NCBI GenBank assembly: GCA_030428705.1
Contig: JAUIDI010000003.1
Span: 372,001-436,000 of the forward strand
DNA length: 64,000 nt
Direction of reading: 5' to 3'
DNA from: Bacteroidia bacterium
Lineage (GTDB): Bacteria; Bacteroidota; Bacteroidia; Flavobacteriales; Flavobacteriaceae
A program made the translations under genes and the position numbers. Shown here piece after piece: positions 45,058 to 55,500 of the stretch. How positions within the stretch are numbered: the first letter of the stretch is position 1; every line of letters begins with the position of its first letter. The notes under the pieces were generated by a model. It did no database searches. It saw only the letters and a program-made list of their open reading frames with translations, and was not told the origin of the DNA.

Positions 45058-46176
45058 TCATTTTGTTTTCAATCCGAACAAAGGATAAAGTAGGGGTATT
45101 CTCAAGATAATCAGGTCGTATATAATCCAACTTCCCAAAAAAGTACCTATGGTGAGTACCAAGAACTTGGGTAATAATCCCCAGTTCAAATTCATTAAAT
45201 AATACCCGATCGCAACGGTAATAGTCTGGTGTAAGATATAAAACGGATAGACCGCCCGATTACAATAGGATAACAGTCCACTTTTTTTGTTCAAATATTT
45301 TGCCCCATATGCAAGTACCACCAAGATCCACGACCAAAAATTCGTCACTTTAAAGAATGCCTCGGTAAAATGAACAACATAGCCATCTTCAAACTGCCAA
45401 ATTATCAATAACCCAATGAACGCTGTAATTCCTATAAAAAGTGCCCTTTTTCGAATACGTTCCAATTTTTCCCAGAAAACATCCCCTGTTGACAAGAGCA
45501 AAAATCCGTAGAAGAACAAGACGAGGCTTGAAGTAAAGTTGAACCAATCGTCTATGAGTGCATGGGTGATGGGGAAAAAAGGTTCCACTAAGGCTTCCAA
45601 CAGATATAGCGGAACAATAAACCAATATAGGTTCATCGGTCTATGGACCAATTTTGCGACCCAGTTTTTAAAACGGGAAGGTTTTCTTTTCAGGTATATT
45701 AGAATGGGGGACAATATCAGCGAAAAAGTAAGAAGGTATGGCAAGAACCAGAGATGATGCCAGCTAAAATTGCCTTCGGGGTATATGCCGACAAAGGCTT
45801 CGCTGGGAAAATATTCAAAATAACCACCTGAAAATTGACCCTCGGCCAAGCGTTCAAAATAAACTTGTGGTGGAACTATGACCAACATTCCAAAAATCAG
45901 GGGAATTCCTAGTCTTTTAAGTCGCTCGATATTAAATTGGAAAAGGTTTCTATACGAAAGTGCATAATAGGTGCCCATACCAGAAATCAGAAAGAGAATT
46001 GGTAGACGCCATTGGTTCAAAAAAAGCATGGGCCAACGGAGCCAGTCATAAATGACATTGTTTTTTACATGCCAGCCCCAAGGGACAAAGAACATACCAA
46101 CATGGTAAAAAATCAACAGGGCAAACACGATAACCCTTAACCAGTCTAAATCGTAACGGCGAAATTTTTTTTCCAT
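45058..46176 (-). CDS. Acyltransferase family 3 membrane protein (372 aa)
   Basis: Integral membrane O-acyltransferase of the AT3/MdoC-like group, with about ten hydrophobic segments. The ATG at 46176 gives MEKKFRRYDLDWLRVIVFALLIFYH, the classic AT3 start with Arg-Tyr-Asp-x-Asp-x-Leu-Arg and the catalytic His (FYHVGMFF). Twelve further in-frame residues upstream are less likely. Such proteins acetylate or succinylate surface glycans. The stop lies 8 bases from the TonB stop on the other strand, so the two genes converge tightly without a visible hairpin. Confidence 0.82.
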   Translation of the reverse strand: MEKKFRRYDLDWLRVIVFALLIFYHVGMFFVPWGWHVKNNVIYDWLRWPMLFLNQWRLPILFLISGMGTYYALSYRNLFQFNIERLKRLGIPLIFGMLVIVPPQVYFERLAEGQFSGGYFEYFPSEAFVGIYPEGNFSWHHLWFLPYLLTFSLILSPILIYLKRKPSRFKNWVAKLVHRPMNLYWFIVPLYLLEALVEPFFPITHALIDDWFNFTSSLVLFFYGFLLLSTGDVFWEKLERIRKRALFIGITAFIGLLIIWQFEDGYVVHFTEAFFKVTNFWSWILVVLAYGAKYLNKKSGLLSYCNRAVYPFYILHQTITVAIGYYLMNLNWGLLPKFLVLTIGTFLGSWIIYDLIILRIPLLYPLFGLKTK

Positions 46177-46259
46177 GATTCGTTTTTTGATCATCCAAAT
46201 TTGGGTAATCAAAATAATCTTGGAACTATTTTTTTGAAGGGATACGTTCAGAATTACAA

Positions 46260-47444
46260 TTACGAACTATTTTGTCTTTTTTCCCGCTTGATAAATTCAG
46301 TCGGTGAAATATGCGTTTCCTTTTTAAAGGCATTGTAAAAGGTAGACTTTGATCTAAAACCGACCGAATGGCCAATGGCCTCTACGGTATAATTCGCAAA
46401 TTCGGGATTCAACAATCTCTTTTTGGCAACTTTGACACGATATTGGTTGATAAATTCATTAAAATTAATATTCAATTCTGAATTGATAATGCGTGAAACA
46501 TGATTGGTGCTTGTATTCAATAATTTGGCAAGCCCCCCGATAGAGGCATTATTCGAAAGATAAAATTCGTTTTCGACAAGCGCATGACGAATATCGACTA
46601 GGTTTAAATCCGTATTCTTTGCACCGAGTGTTTCATATTTGTCGGCTATCCAGGAGTTTTCAAAAAAACGTGATTCGGAAAGTAGTACAAAACTCGTACT
46701 GAACATTACTATAGTGTTCAGAAAGCCAATGAAATGATCGCCCCCGTCATCTTCAAAATTCCAAAAAACGGCCAAGGCGACCACAAATGCCAAGGCCATA
46801 AAAATTACGGTATTTCTGCCGAAGTCTTGTTTTGTTGTTTTGAACGACGTTCGCAACGCACGTGAAGAATTCTTGTTTTTAATAATCAGCCTCAGCCCTA
46901 AAACTGTGTAAACGATAAAACTTGCCAATACCAACCAACGAAATTCATCTTTTACCCAATGATAGCCATAGTTGAGGCTAGCCGGTGTTTCGGCATATTC
47001 TAAATGCGAGTGGTATGCACCGATGTAGGCATTATATTTTACCGATAACGGATGTAAATAATACCCAATCTGAGATATTGCATATAATATGGCCGGTATA
47101 AAATGAACCCAATGTTTTTTAATGTTTAGTGGCCGTCGTTCCAACAGGGTATAGAGAAAAAAATAGAGTAACGGGGAAATCAACAGAACAATCGGCTCGG
47201 TCGAATCATTAGCATTCAATACATATTTTATTAAACCTGTATAGCACAAATAATTGTCTAAAATGACAAGGGATATGGCGAATACCGTCCAGCCAAAAAT
47301 GATATTGGCCTTGTTTTGGGAATTACTTCTTTTAAAGATGATAAGTGACAGAAAGAATCCTTGAATTATTCCAATAAGCACCACATGTGATGAAAAATCA
47401 TGCCTAATAGGAATTTGGTCGATAAGACTCTGAAGTGTTGTCAT
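46260..47444 (-). CDS. Membrane-anchored AraC-family regulator (394 aa)
   Basis: The N-terminal half holds six or seven hydrophobic segments (about 20-250). The C-terminal 110 residues form an AraC-type double helix-turn-helix: SIGGLAKLLNTSTNHVSRIIN for the first and VEAIGHSVGFRSKSTFYNAFK for the second, with ISPTEFIKR following. This membrane-plus-AraC build is common in Bacteroidota and probably senses a membrane or external signal. The target is unknown; the acyltransferase gene starts 83 bases downstream on the same strand and could be regulated or cotranscribed. Confidence 0.88.
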   Translation of the reverse strand: MTTLQSLIDQIPIRHDFSSHVVLIGIIQGFFLSLIIFKRSNSQNKANIIFGWTVFAISLVILDNYLCYTGLIKYVLNANDSTEPIVLLISPLLYFFLYTLLERRPLNIKKHWVHFIPAILYAISQIGYYLHPLSVKYNAYIGAYHSHLEYAETPASLNYGYHWVKDEFRWLVLASFIVYTVLGLRLIIKNKNSSRALRTSFKTTKQDFGRNTVIFMALAFVVALAVFWNFEDDGGDHFIGFLNTIVMFSTSFVLLSESRFFENSWIADKYETLGAKNTDLNLVDIRHALVENEFYLSNNASIGGLAKLLNTSTNHVSRIINSELNINFNEFINQYRVKVAKKRLLNPEFANYTVEAIGHSVGFRSKSTFYNAFKKETHISPTEFIKREKRQNSS

Positions 47445-47630
47445 TCCGATTTCTTACAAATGAAATATACTATTTTTCAAAACCATATTCTGAATGGAGA
47501 AGATTTGTGGCTATCGATTTTTTAAAGGCTGGAAATTCCAAATTTAAAAATCTTGAAAATCAAAGAGGTAAAGCTCTGTTCAAAATGGTTTCGTTGATTT
47601 AGAAATCCATCAGAATGAAGATTCGATCGA

Positions 47631-48530
47631 TTAAAGTGATTCTTTATAATCGTTAAGTTTTTGAGGGCCTTCCAATAAAATACGGACTACCCGAAGAATG
47701 CCATCATCGGTAGTGGCGATCTGCCACTTGATTAACGAAATTTTTCCGTTTTCTATCTCGATACCGGTAATACTTCTTGGGTGTACGCAGCTTCCGTCAT
47801 TGAAAAAGGGAATATCGCCCGGTTCGGGAAACCGTGGTCTATGCGTATGGCCTACGATGGTTATAAGAAGGTTATTGCGCAGAATCCATTTCTTGATACG
47901 TTTTTCCAATTTTATAAGCTCCTTGTAGTTTTTCGCCGGACTTGTGGGATCCGCTATACCCCACACCTGAAGCGGTTTCCATAGCACCCGTACCAAAAAC
48001 CGGCTCCAACGCCAAAAAGTGTAGTTCCACCAATCCGCTTGATGGCCATGAGTTAGAAAAACTTCTTGCTGTGTTTCGGTGTGCCTTAAGATTAATGCCT
48101 CATGATAGGCTATCCCCTTAAAAAGTTCTTTGTCCTTGTCCTCGATTGGTTCATAATAGCTTGAAAGGTGCTTTTTGACATATTCGGGGTCTTTGTAGAC
48201 CATATCGTGATTGCCCCATACCATATGCAATCTATTCCTGTAATGAAACAGACGTAACAGTTCATAAACATTTTTATGGGCCTCAAAAATCGATTCGAAG
48301 TTGAGATTCTCCCAGAGTTCGTCACCATCGCCAAGTTCGCAATAGTTGAATCCTTCATTAAAATAGTACTTTAACGCATGATAATAGATGTTGCGGTTAT
48401 TCGCAAAATCATCCGCAAAGCTGTTATCGCCTCGATGACAGTCACTGAAGAGTATGAATTTTGAGGTGTCATCAAAGGGTACAATTTTGGCATTTTCATA
48501 CGCCCGGGACAGTCTGAAATTCGATGACAT
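47631..48530 (-). CDS. Calcineurin-like metallophosphoesterase (299 aa)
   Basis: Cytosolic phosphoesterase of the calcineurin fold. Metal ligands are visible in order: SDCHRGD near 29, LGDGDELWE near 61, WGNHDMV near 104, THGHQADWW near 158 and VGHTHRPRF near 226. The layout resembles the UDP-2,3-diacylglucosamine pyrophosphatase group, but the sequence is longer than LpxH and ends in a C-terminal extension (WQIATTDDGILRVVRILLEGP, in parts). No signal peptide is seen. It is divergent from the GAF gene across 195 bases and may be functionally tied to the phosphodiesterase-type genes beyond it. Confidence 0.85.
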   Translation of the reverse strand: MSSNFRLSRAYENAKIVPFDDTSKFILFSDCHRGDNSFADDFANNRNIYYHALKYYFNEGFNYCELGDGDELWENLNFESIFEAHKNVYELLRLFHYRNRLHMVWGNHDMVYKDPEYVKKHLSSYYEPIEDKDKELFKGIAYHEALILRHTETQQEVFLTHGHQADWWNYTFWRWSRFLVRVLWKPLQVWGIADPTSPAKNYKELIKLEKRIKKWILRNNLLITIVGHTHRPRFPEPGDIPFFNDGSCVHPRSITGIEIENGKISLIKWQIATTDDGILRVVRILLEGPQKLNDYKESL

Positions 48531-48725
48531 TGGACTAATTTAATGAATATGGAGAAAATGGAACACCATATGTTTTAATACTGCAAGACACAACTTCGAT
48601 GTTCATTGGTGTTCAATTTCCCAAAGGTTCACAACTTGACCATAATAGGGTGCAAGTTAACTGTCTTTAACATAAATATATCCATTCTTTTGTAAATTTA
48701 TCCTCGTTTTTAAGACAAAGGGGGT

Positions 48726-51098
48726 ATGGGGTTCAATAACATTGAAGAGTCGCCGTTGACGCAATATATCAGTTTCAATAAATTGTTGGAACAATATGAT
48801 GCCATGGCCGAAGGCGATGACGAATTCTTGGCCAAAAAGGCAAAACATATTTTAAAGGCCCAGGAGCCCTTTCCTGAGTTAAGGGACGGCTTTCAAGACG
48901 TTTCGTTATTGGAAGAACATAAAGACCTCATACGCTTGATACTTCAGGATACGTTTCCGGAGGTATTGACGAACAATGAGATAAAAGCAGCTTCGCTTCC
49001 TTTCTACAACATTATTTTTAATTCTTCCAAGCGTTTTCAAAAAATCGTTAAGGATGCGGGCAACGATTTTGTTCCGCGTATGCGCGAATTGCCGGATGAA
49101 GAAATGTACATTGCCATTAGTACCGTCATCCTGAATTTTTATTATGGGTTCAAAATTGATTTCAAGAGACCTTTTTTTTACGATATACCCGATTCAAATG
49201 GTATAACCAGGCATTATCGTATTCTATACAATGCCGATTTTATGGAAATCATTCCGACCGAAAAAGCTAAAAAATTGTCCCAGGACGATATCGACGAGCT
49301 TTTGGACAATTATGGTAATCTTGAGCTTTGGAAAGAAAAAATACCGCCGCAAAGCTTTATTTCAAAGGGGTTTATTATTTCGAGTATGTTCGATGTTACC
49401 GTTGAGCATTCCATTTCTGAGATCAAATCAAGCCTAATTGCCAGCAACAAACGTCAGAATGAAGGTTTTATGGAGCATTTGGGCGAAACTTTCAGGTCGT
49501 TCTTCAACATACAGGACATCAATGCCGGTTTTGTTGTCTACGATGCTGCCAACCATCGGTTTGAAAGGGTGCACGGCCATGGAATAAAAAGTGTTCTTTT
49601 AAGGAAGGAAGATCGGGTTTCTTGTGCCGAGATTCTGTGCCCGGCCTCCTATAAATTGCTTTTAGAGGATAATAAATACTTCGCCGTTTCGGATGTCGAG
49701 AAGTATTATAAAAAATCGAAAGGTAACCTTACCTATAAAAACTTGAAGGAAGAAGGTATTAAAAGTGCCATATTCGCCCCGATTGCCGACGAGGGTAATC
49801 TGTTGGGTGTTCTTGAGCTGACCTCGCCGAACAAAAATGAGCTGAATACTGTAAATGCCCAAAAGCTCGATGACATTATGCCCTATATCGTAACGGCGGT
49901 TCTTCGTTCCAAGGCGGAAGAAGAAAATTTAATAGACGCAATAATTCAAAACGAGTGTACGTCTGTGCATTCCTCGGTCTATTGGCGGTTTGTTGAAGAG
50001 GCAAAAAGGTTTATCAAAGATGGGCTAGAAGGTACGCAACCCTCTTTTCAAGAGATAGTTTTTAACGATGTCTACCCCTTATATGGCCAAATAGATATTA
50101 AGGATTCCTCAAAAGCGAGGAATTTGGCAATTCAGACAGATTTGATGATACAGTTGACCGAGATCAACAAGGTCTTGGAGATTGCGTGGAATAAGTATCA
50201 ACTTCCCATATACGAAGAACTGATTTTTAGGGTCAATGGCTATTTGAACGAAGTAAAAGATATGTTATATACAAACAGTGAACAGGCCATTGCCGATTTT
50301 GTATATAACGAGATCGATCCCGTTTTTGAACATTTTAAAAACGCCGACCCAAGTTTGAGAAAAGAGGTTGAATTGTATCAGTCGCTGATCGACCCGAACA
50401 CCCGTTCATATTACGACCATCGTAAAAACTACGATGAGAGCGTTATGAAGATCAATAAAAAGCTGGCATCGGTCATCGATAAAAAACAAGACGCGGCCCA
50501 AGCGATGTTTCCGCACTACTTTGAACGTTATAAGACCGATGGTGTCGAGCACAATATGTATATAGGCAGTGCGATTGCCAATAATCGAGTTTTTGACCCT
50601 TTATATTTGAACAATCTAAGACTATGGCAGGTTCAGGTAATGTGCGAAATGGAAAATATGCACTACAATTTGAAACCTGAACTTCCGGTCAAACTTGATG
50701 TAGCGTCCCTTATTTTGGTGTACAGTACATCGTTGTCGATACGTTTTAGGTTGGACGAGAAACAATTCGATGTCGACGGTACTTACAATGCCCGTTATGA
50801 GATAATTAAAAAGCGAATTGATAAGTCCCATATTAAAGGAACGAATGAAAGACTTACACAACCGGGCAAAATGTCGATCGTTTACTCGCAAAAGAAAGAT
50901 GAACTCGAGTATCTGCGGTATATCAAATTTTTAAAGGCCAAAGGCTATTTTACGGGTAAGGTCGAAATTGTCGAACTTGAGGGATTACAGGGCGTTACGG
51001 GGTTAAAGGCAATACGGGCCGACATTTTATACAAGAAAGGTGGAAAGTCGAAAGAAACCTATACCTATGCCGATCTAATGGAAGAATTGAAGGCTTAG
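48726..51098 (+). CDS. GAF-domain protein of unknown role (790 aa)
   Basis: Large soluble protein without signal peptide. The N-terminal 230 residues are helical and unrecognised. A GAF-like sensor domain spans about 250-395 (AGFVVYDAANHRFERVHGHG, then SAIFAPIADEGNLLGVLEL). The remaining 390 residues are helical and unrecognised, with no kinase, cyclase, HD or DNA-binding motif visible. GAF domains bind cyclic nucleotides or other small ligands, so a sensor without obvious output is the best description. The 3' end overlaps that of the convergent HD-Pycsar-type gene by 24 bases. Confidence 0.8.
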   Translation: MGFNNIEESPLTQYISFNKLLEQYDAMAEGDDEFLAKKAKHILKAQEPFPELRDGFQDVSLLEEHKDLIRLILQDTFPEVLTNNEIKAASLPFYNIIFNSSKRFQKIVKDAGNDFVPRMRELPDEEMYIAISTVILNFYYGFKIDFKRPFFYDIPDSNGITRHYRILYNADFMEIIPTEKAKKLSQDDIDELLDNYGNLELWKEKIPPQSFISKGFIISSMFDVTVEHSISEIKSSLIASNKRQNEGFMEHLGETFRSFFNIQDINAGFVVYDAANHRFERVHGHGIKSVLLRKEDRVSCAEILCPASYKLLLEDNKYFAVSDVEKYYKKSKGNLTYKNLKEEGIKSAIFAPIADEGNLLGVLELTSPNKNELNTVNAQKLDDIMPYIVTAVLRSKAEEENLIDAIIQNECTSVHSSVYWRFVEEAKRFIKDGLEGTQPSFQEIVFNDVYPLYGQIDIKDSSKARNLAIQTDLMIQLTEINKVLEIAWNKYQLPIYEELIFRVNGYLNEVKDMLYTNSEQAIADFVYNEIDPVFEHFKNADPSLRKEVELYQSLIDPNTRSYYDHRKNYDESVMKINKKLASVIDKKQDAAQAMFPHYFERYKTDGVEHNMYIGSAIANNRVFDPLYLNNLRLWQVQVMCEMENMHYNLKPELPVKLDVASLILVYSTSLSIRFRLDEKQFDVDGTYNARYEIIKKRIDKSHIKGTNERLTQPGKMSIVYSQKKDELEYLRYIKFLKAKGYFTGKVEIVELEGLQGVTGLKAIRADILYKKGGKSKETYTYADLMEELKA

Positions 51099-52304
51099 AA
51101 CAGTGCCGAGCGAGTCCATTAACCTTTGGGGCCCAAAAAATCGAAAGGCCACTCCGAAAGCAATGACCGAAATAATGATACCTATCATAAAAACGGTATA
51201 TGTCCAACGTAGAATTTTATACTTCCTGTTCAAGACCAAGCCTAAAAAGTACAGGTCTTTAGTCAATGAAGAATAAATATAATCCTTGTCCTTGACCAAT
51301 TCTTGCATTGCCCAATCGTATTCATCAAGACTCATTTTATGAAAATTACCAAAAAACAATAGGTTTACTTTTTTGTTTTCCACATCGTTTTTAGAAAATT
51401 TTCCGCTTGTAATATTCGGCCTTGTGGCCATGACCGCCATAATCATCGAGACAACACTAAAAACGATAAAAATCAAGGTTGGATAAATCAGGTAGGCGTT
51501 TGAGGGGTTGTCCAATTTTGGAATAAGATTCGAAAGTGCCACTGAAATAATAATGGCATTGACGGATAGAAGAATATTGGCCTTTGTATCGGCAATATCG
51601 CTCAGGGTCAGGTGATTTTTGAGCGTAACCCGAAACAAGGTCTGTATGCCCCGATCCGGACTTTCATTTTTGTACTTTGATTTGATGGCTTCCTTCTTGG
51701 CGATTTGTTTGATCGTTTTTCTTTCCTTCTTTAGTCGTTTTAAATTTTCGTCCTTTCCCGGTTGCCAATTCGTTTTGGCATATTCGGTAAAATATTGGTG
51801 TTTTTGGGTAAACATCTTGATATTTTCCTCAAGCCATTCCACATCTGAAAATGAACGTAGCCCTTGTTCCGCCCATTCTTCCCTGAGCGTATTGCTTATC
51901 TCCAAATACGAGCTTTTGGCAAAATGCGATGCATCGGCATCCCTCAATATTTTTTCGGGCAAAGTATTGGGCACTGCATCCACTTTAGTACACCTTATCA
52001 GGGAGCATACGCTATCTATGCCCTTTTTATCATACCCTTGCCCTTCCAGGAAATCTTTGGCAACTAAGCAACTTTGTTCCTCGTGGTTGTCGATACCCTT
52101 GGTATAACCTGTATCGTGCAACCATGCGGCCAAAAGGAGCACTTCGTTTTCCATATCGGTCACTTCGTGATGTTCAAGAAGCTCAGTAACGCTCTTTACT
52201 ACTCTTTGTGTATGTTTCAGATTGTGATATAGAAAAGAAGCGTCAAGGTTTTTTGAGAGTATTTCGCTGGCAAAATGTCTCGCCTTTTGAATGATGTCCG
52301 ACAT
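51075..52304 (-). CDS. HD phosphohydrolase fused to a Pycsar-type transmembrane effector domain (409 aa)
   Basis: The N-terminal domain carries a complete HD set: His31, His63-Asp64 (WLHDTGY), His74 and Asp122/Asp124, as in nucleotide phosphohydrolases and phosphodiesterases. A basic linker (about 188-212) follows. The C-terminal part (about 228-390) reads DIADTKANILLSVNAIIIS with membrane segments near 243-263, 271-293 and 367-390. This matches the PycTM/DUF5706 effector region of cyclic-UMP/CMP (Pycsar) defence systems as I know the family. No pyrimidine cyclase gene is in the window. The protein may therefore degrade or sense a nucleotide signal in a non-defence setting. Confidence 0.82.
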   Translation of the reverse strand: MSDIIQKARHFASEILSKNLDASFLYHNLKHTQRVVKSVTELLEHHEVTDMENEVLLLAAWLHDTGYTKGIDNHEEQSCLVAKDFLEGQGYDKKGIDSVCSLIRCTKVDAVPNTLPEKILRDADASHFAKSSYLEISNTLREEWAEQGLRSFSDVEWLEENIKMFTQKHQYFTEYAKTNWQPGKDENLKRLKKERKTIKQIAKKEAIKSKYKNESPDRGIQTLFRVTLKNHLTLSDIADTKANILLSVNAIIISVALSNLIPKLDNPSNAYLIYPTLIFIVFSVVSMIMAVMATRPNITSGKFSKNDVENKKVNLLFFGNFHKMSLDEYDWAMQELVKDKDYIYSSLTKDLYFLGLVLNRKYKILRWTYTVFMIGIIISVIAFGVAFRFFGPQRLMDSLGTVLSLQFFH

Positions 52305-52498
52305 AGGGTTCTATTGTAGATCCAAATTACAAAATTTTAGTCTAAGGCCGGATGGTTTAGAATGCATCTTCCTAGTGGCCCGAGTATGCTTAAACGAAAA
52401 TGAATAGGTTCAATTTGGCGCTTCCATCCTAAAAATATGAACATTTTATTATTCTTGCATAGCAATGGTTATATGGGTACTTTGTAACATTCAAGTCG

Positions 52499-52506
52499 TA
52501 AATTTG
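52499..52506 (+). promoter_or_regulatory. Possible -7 box upstream of the MPE-barrel gene
   Basis: TAAATTTG is an exact TAnnTTTG match ending 19 bases before the ATG at 52526. The nearest TTG upstream is only 14 bases away, shorter than the usual spacing. Confidence 0.35.
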
Positions 52507-52525
52507 GCACAAGGAAAATCTATAG

Positions 52526-55500
52526 ATGAAAAGATACTTCATAGTTGGTTTAATGGTCTTTTTTTTGGGCGGGTGTGCCACCCAAAAAACAAAATATGCC
52601 GATTTTGGGAATCATCCAAAACCGACTGGAGATACATTGTTGCATACGTTTTATCTTATCGGTGATGCCGGGCATTCCCCTGAAGGGAAATTGAATCCCG
52701 CATTGGAATTGTTCAAGAAGCGATTGACCACCGCCGATAAGAACAGCACGGCGATATTTTTAGGCGATAATATCTATCCTGCAGGGATGCCTTCAAAAAA
52801 AAATGAATCTTATCAGGAGGCCAAAAATAATATAGATGCCCAATTAAAGACCTTGGAAAACTTCAAAGGAAGGTCCTTGTTCATTCCGGGAAACCATGAT
52901 TGGTATGCCAATGGACTAAAAGGTTTGGAACGGCAACAAGATTATATCCAGGAGTACTTGGGCAGCAAAGATGTTTTTTTCCCCGAAGATGGTTGCCCGA
53001 TCAAAAAAATCGATATAACCGATGCGATTACCGTCATCGCAATCGATACGGAATGGTACTTGACCGACTGGGATAAACATCCCGACATGAACGATCACTG
53101 CGAAATCAAGGATCGGGAGAAGTTTTTTGAAGAGTTCGAGGGACTTGTCAAAAAAAATGCCGGGAAGACAACGATAATTGCCTTGCACCACCCAATGACA
53201 AGTTATGGCCCCCATGGCGGGCAATTTTCCCTGAAGCGACATTTGTTTCCGGCCAATAACGGTATTCCAATTCCGGTTTTGGGCTCTTTGATAAATGTGT
53301 TGCGAAAAACGGCCGGGGCCTCCCAAGAAGATTTATCGAACAAGAAATATAATGAACTGAGAAAGCGCATCATGACCCTGGCCCAATATTCCGAAAAAGT
53401 AATTTTTGCCTCAGGCCATGAACATTCGCTACAATATATTCTCGAAGCGAATACACCGCAGATCATTAGTGGTTCGGGAGCTAATGAAGGAGCGACAAGG
53501 TTGTTGAACGGTAGTTGGTTCTCAACGGGAAAGATGGGCTATGCGGTATTGGATGTATTCAATGACGGTTCATCGAACGTTACTTTCTATGGGGTTAATG
53601 GAGCCGAGGAAGAAAGTCTTTTTGCCACGCAAGTTTTGCCACCTAATGAAAAAAACGTCGGAAGATTTTACCCAAAAAACTTTCCGAGCGAAGCAAAAGC
53701 ATCGGTTTACACCGAGCAGGAAACCGATAAAAGCGGTTTTTTCAAATGGCTCTGGGGCGACCGTTATCGTGAAGTTTATTCCACGAAGGTTACCGCACCG
53801 ACGGTTGATCTCGATACTTTGTTCGGCGGATTAAAAGTGGTTCGAAAAGGGGGAGGCCACCAATCCAAGTCCTTACGTATGGTAAACCCTGACGGTAAGG
53901 AGTACGTGATGCGTGCATTAAAAAAGAGTGCCGAGGTTTATTTGCAGGCCATGGCTTTTAAAGACCAATATGTCGTAGGTGACTTCGAGGGCACTTTTAC
54001 CGAGGGTCTTTTGGAGGATTTTTATACCGGATCGCATCCGTATGCCCCTTTTACCATCGGAAAGTTGTCCGATGCGGTTGAATTGTATCATACCAATCCC
54101 AAATTGTACTATGTGCCCAAACAAGATGCAATCAAAGATTATGACGATGAATTTGGCGACGAACTTTATATGATCGAAGAACGGACCGATAGCGGCCACG
54201 GCGACCAAAAAAGTTTTGGCAATTCGAATACCCTGATCAGTACCGACGATCTTTTGAAAAAACTTCGCAAAGATGAGGACTATGAAGTGGATTCAGAGAC
54301 GTATGTACGTGCCCGATTGTTCGATATGATGATAGGCGACTGGGATCGCCATACCGATCAATGGCGATGGGCCGAGTTTAAGGACAAAGAGAGCGGGAAA
54401 GTAGTGTACAAACCCGTTCCTCGAGATCGAGACCAGGCCTTTTCGATTATGGGCGATGGATTCTTTATGAACCTGGCGACCCGTATTATTCCTTCACTTA
54501 CCTTGATGGAAGGCTTTCACGAGGAAATTAGGAGTGTAAAAGGTTTTAACGGATCGCCCAAGGCCTATGCATTGGATATGATATTGCTTTCCGAGACCGA
54601 TATAAAAACTTGGGAAGCGCAAACCGCATTTATCCAAAAAAATATCAATGAAGCGGTAATCGATAATGCTTTTGAAGAATTTCCCCAAGAAGTACGCGAC
54701 GAGAATATTGCAGTAATCAAGAAAACGCTTTTGGCCCGTAAAGACAATCTGCTCAACACGGCAAGGGAGTATTATAACATTCTCGATAAATATCCGGTAG
54801 TCGTTGGAACGGATAAGGACGATCATTTTACGATAACCGGATTTCCGGACGGAAAAACCGAAGTGGTCGGATACCGGATCAAAAAAGGTAAAAAAGGAGA
54901 ACAGTTTTTTAAAAGGACATTCGATCCTAAAACCACGAAAGAGATATGGGTTTATGGGCTCGATGATGACGACCTTTTTGAGGTAAAAGGAATACGGTCG
55001 GCAAATAGTAAAATTAGGATAATCGGAGGCCATAACAACGATATCTATGATATCTCCGATTGCAAAGGGGTTTACATCTATGATCAAAAGGTAAAGAAGA
55101 ACACATTTAAAAATGTGCAAGGCGCAAAAGTTAGGTTGAGCGATGATTACGAGACGAACACCTACCAACCCATAAAATTAAAGACCAGTAGCAATCAATT
55201 TGTACCGACTTTAGGGTCGAATCCGGATGATGGTTTTCGAATCGGTTTTTCGAACATTTACACTTTTAACGGATTTTTACAGAATCCTTTTACGAGTCAA
55301 CATACCGTGAACGGTGCTTTCTATTTTGCCACTCAGGGCTTTGATATTGCTTACAAAGGAGAATTCGCGAAAGTGTTCGGTAAGGCCAATCTTGAGCTGG
55401 CCGCAAAGTTCACAAGTCCAAATTTCAGTATCAATTTCTTCGGTTTTGGAAATGAATCCGAGAATATCGATGACACTTTGGGTCTGGATTATAACCGTGT

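Noticed and set aside
54494-55168. Minus-strand frame of 224 codons inside the fusion protein gene
   Set aside because: It is antisense to a continuous coding region with clear domain motifs; hydrophobic text is a by-product.
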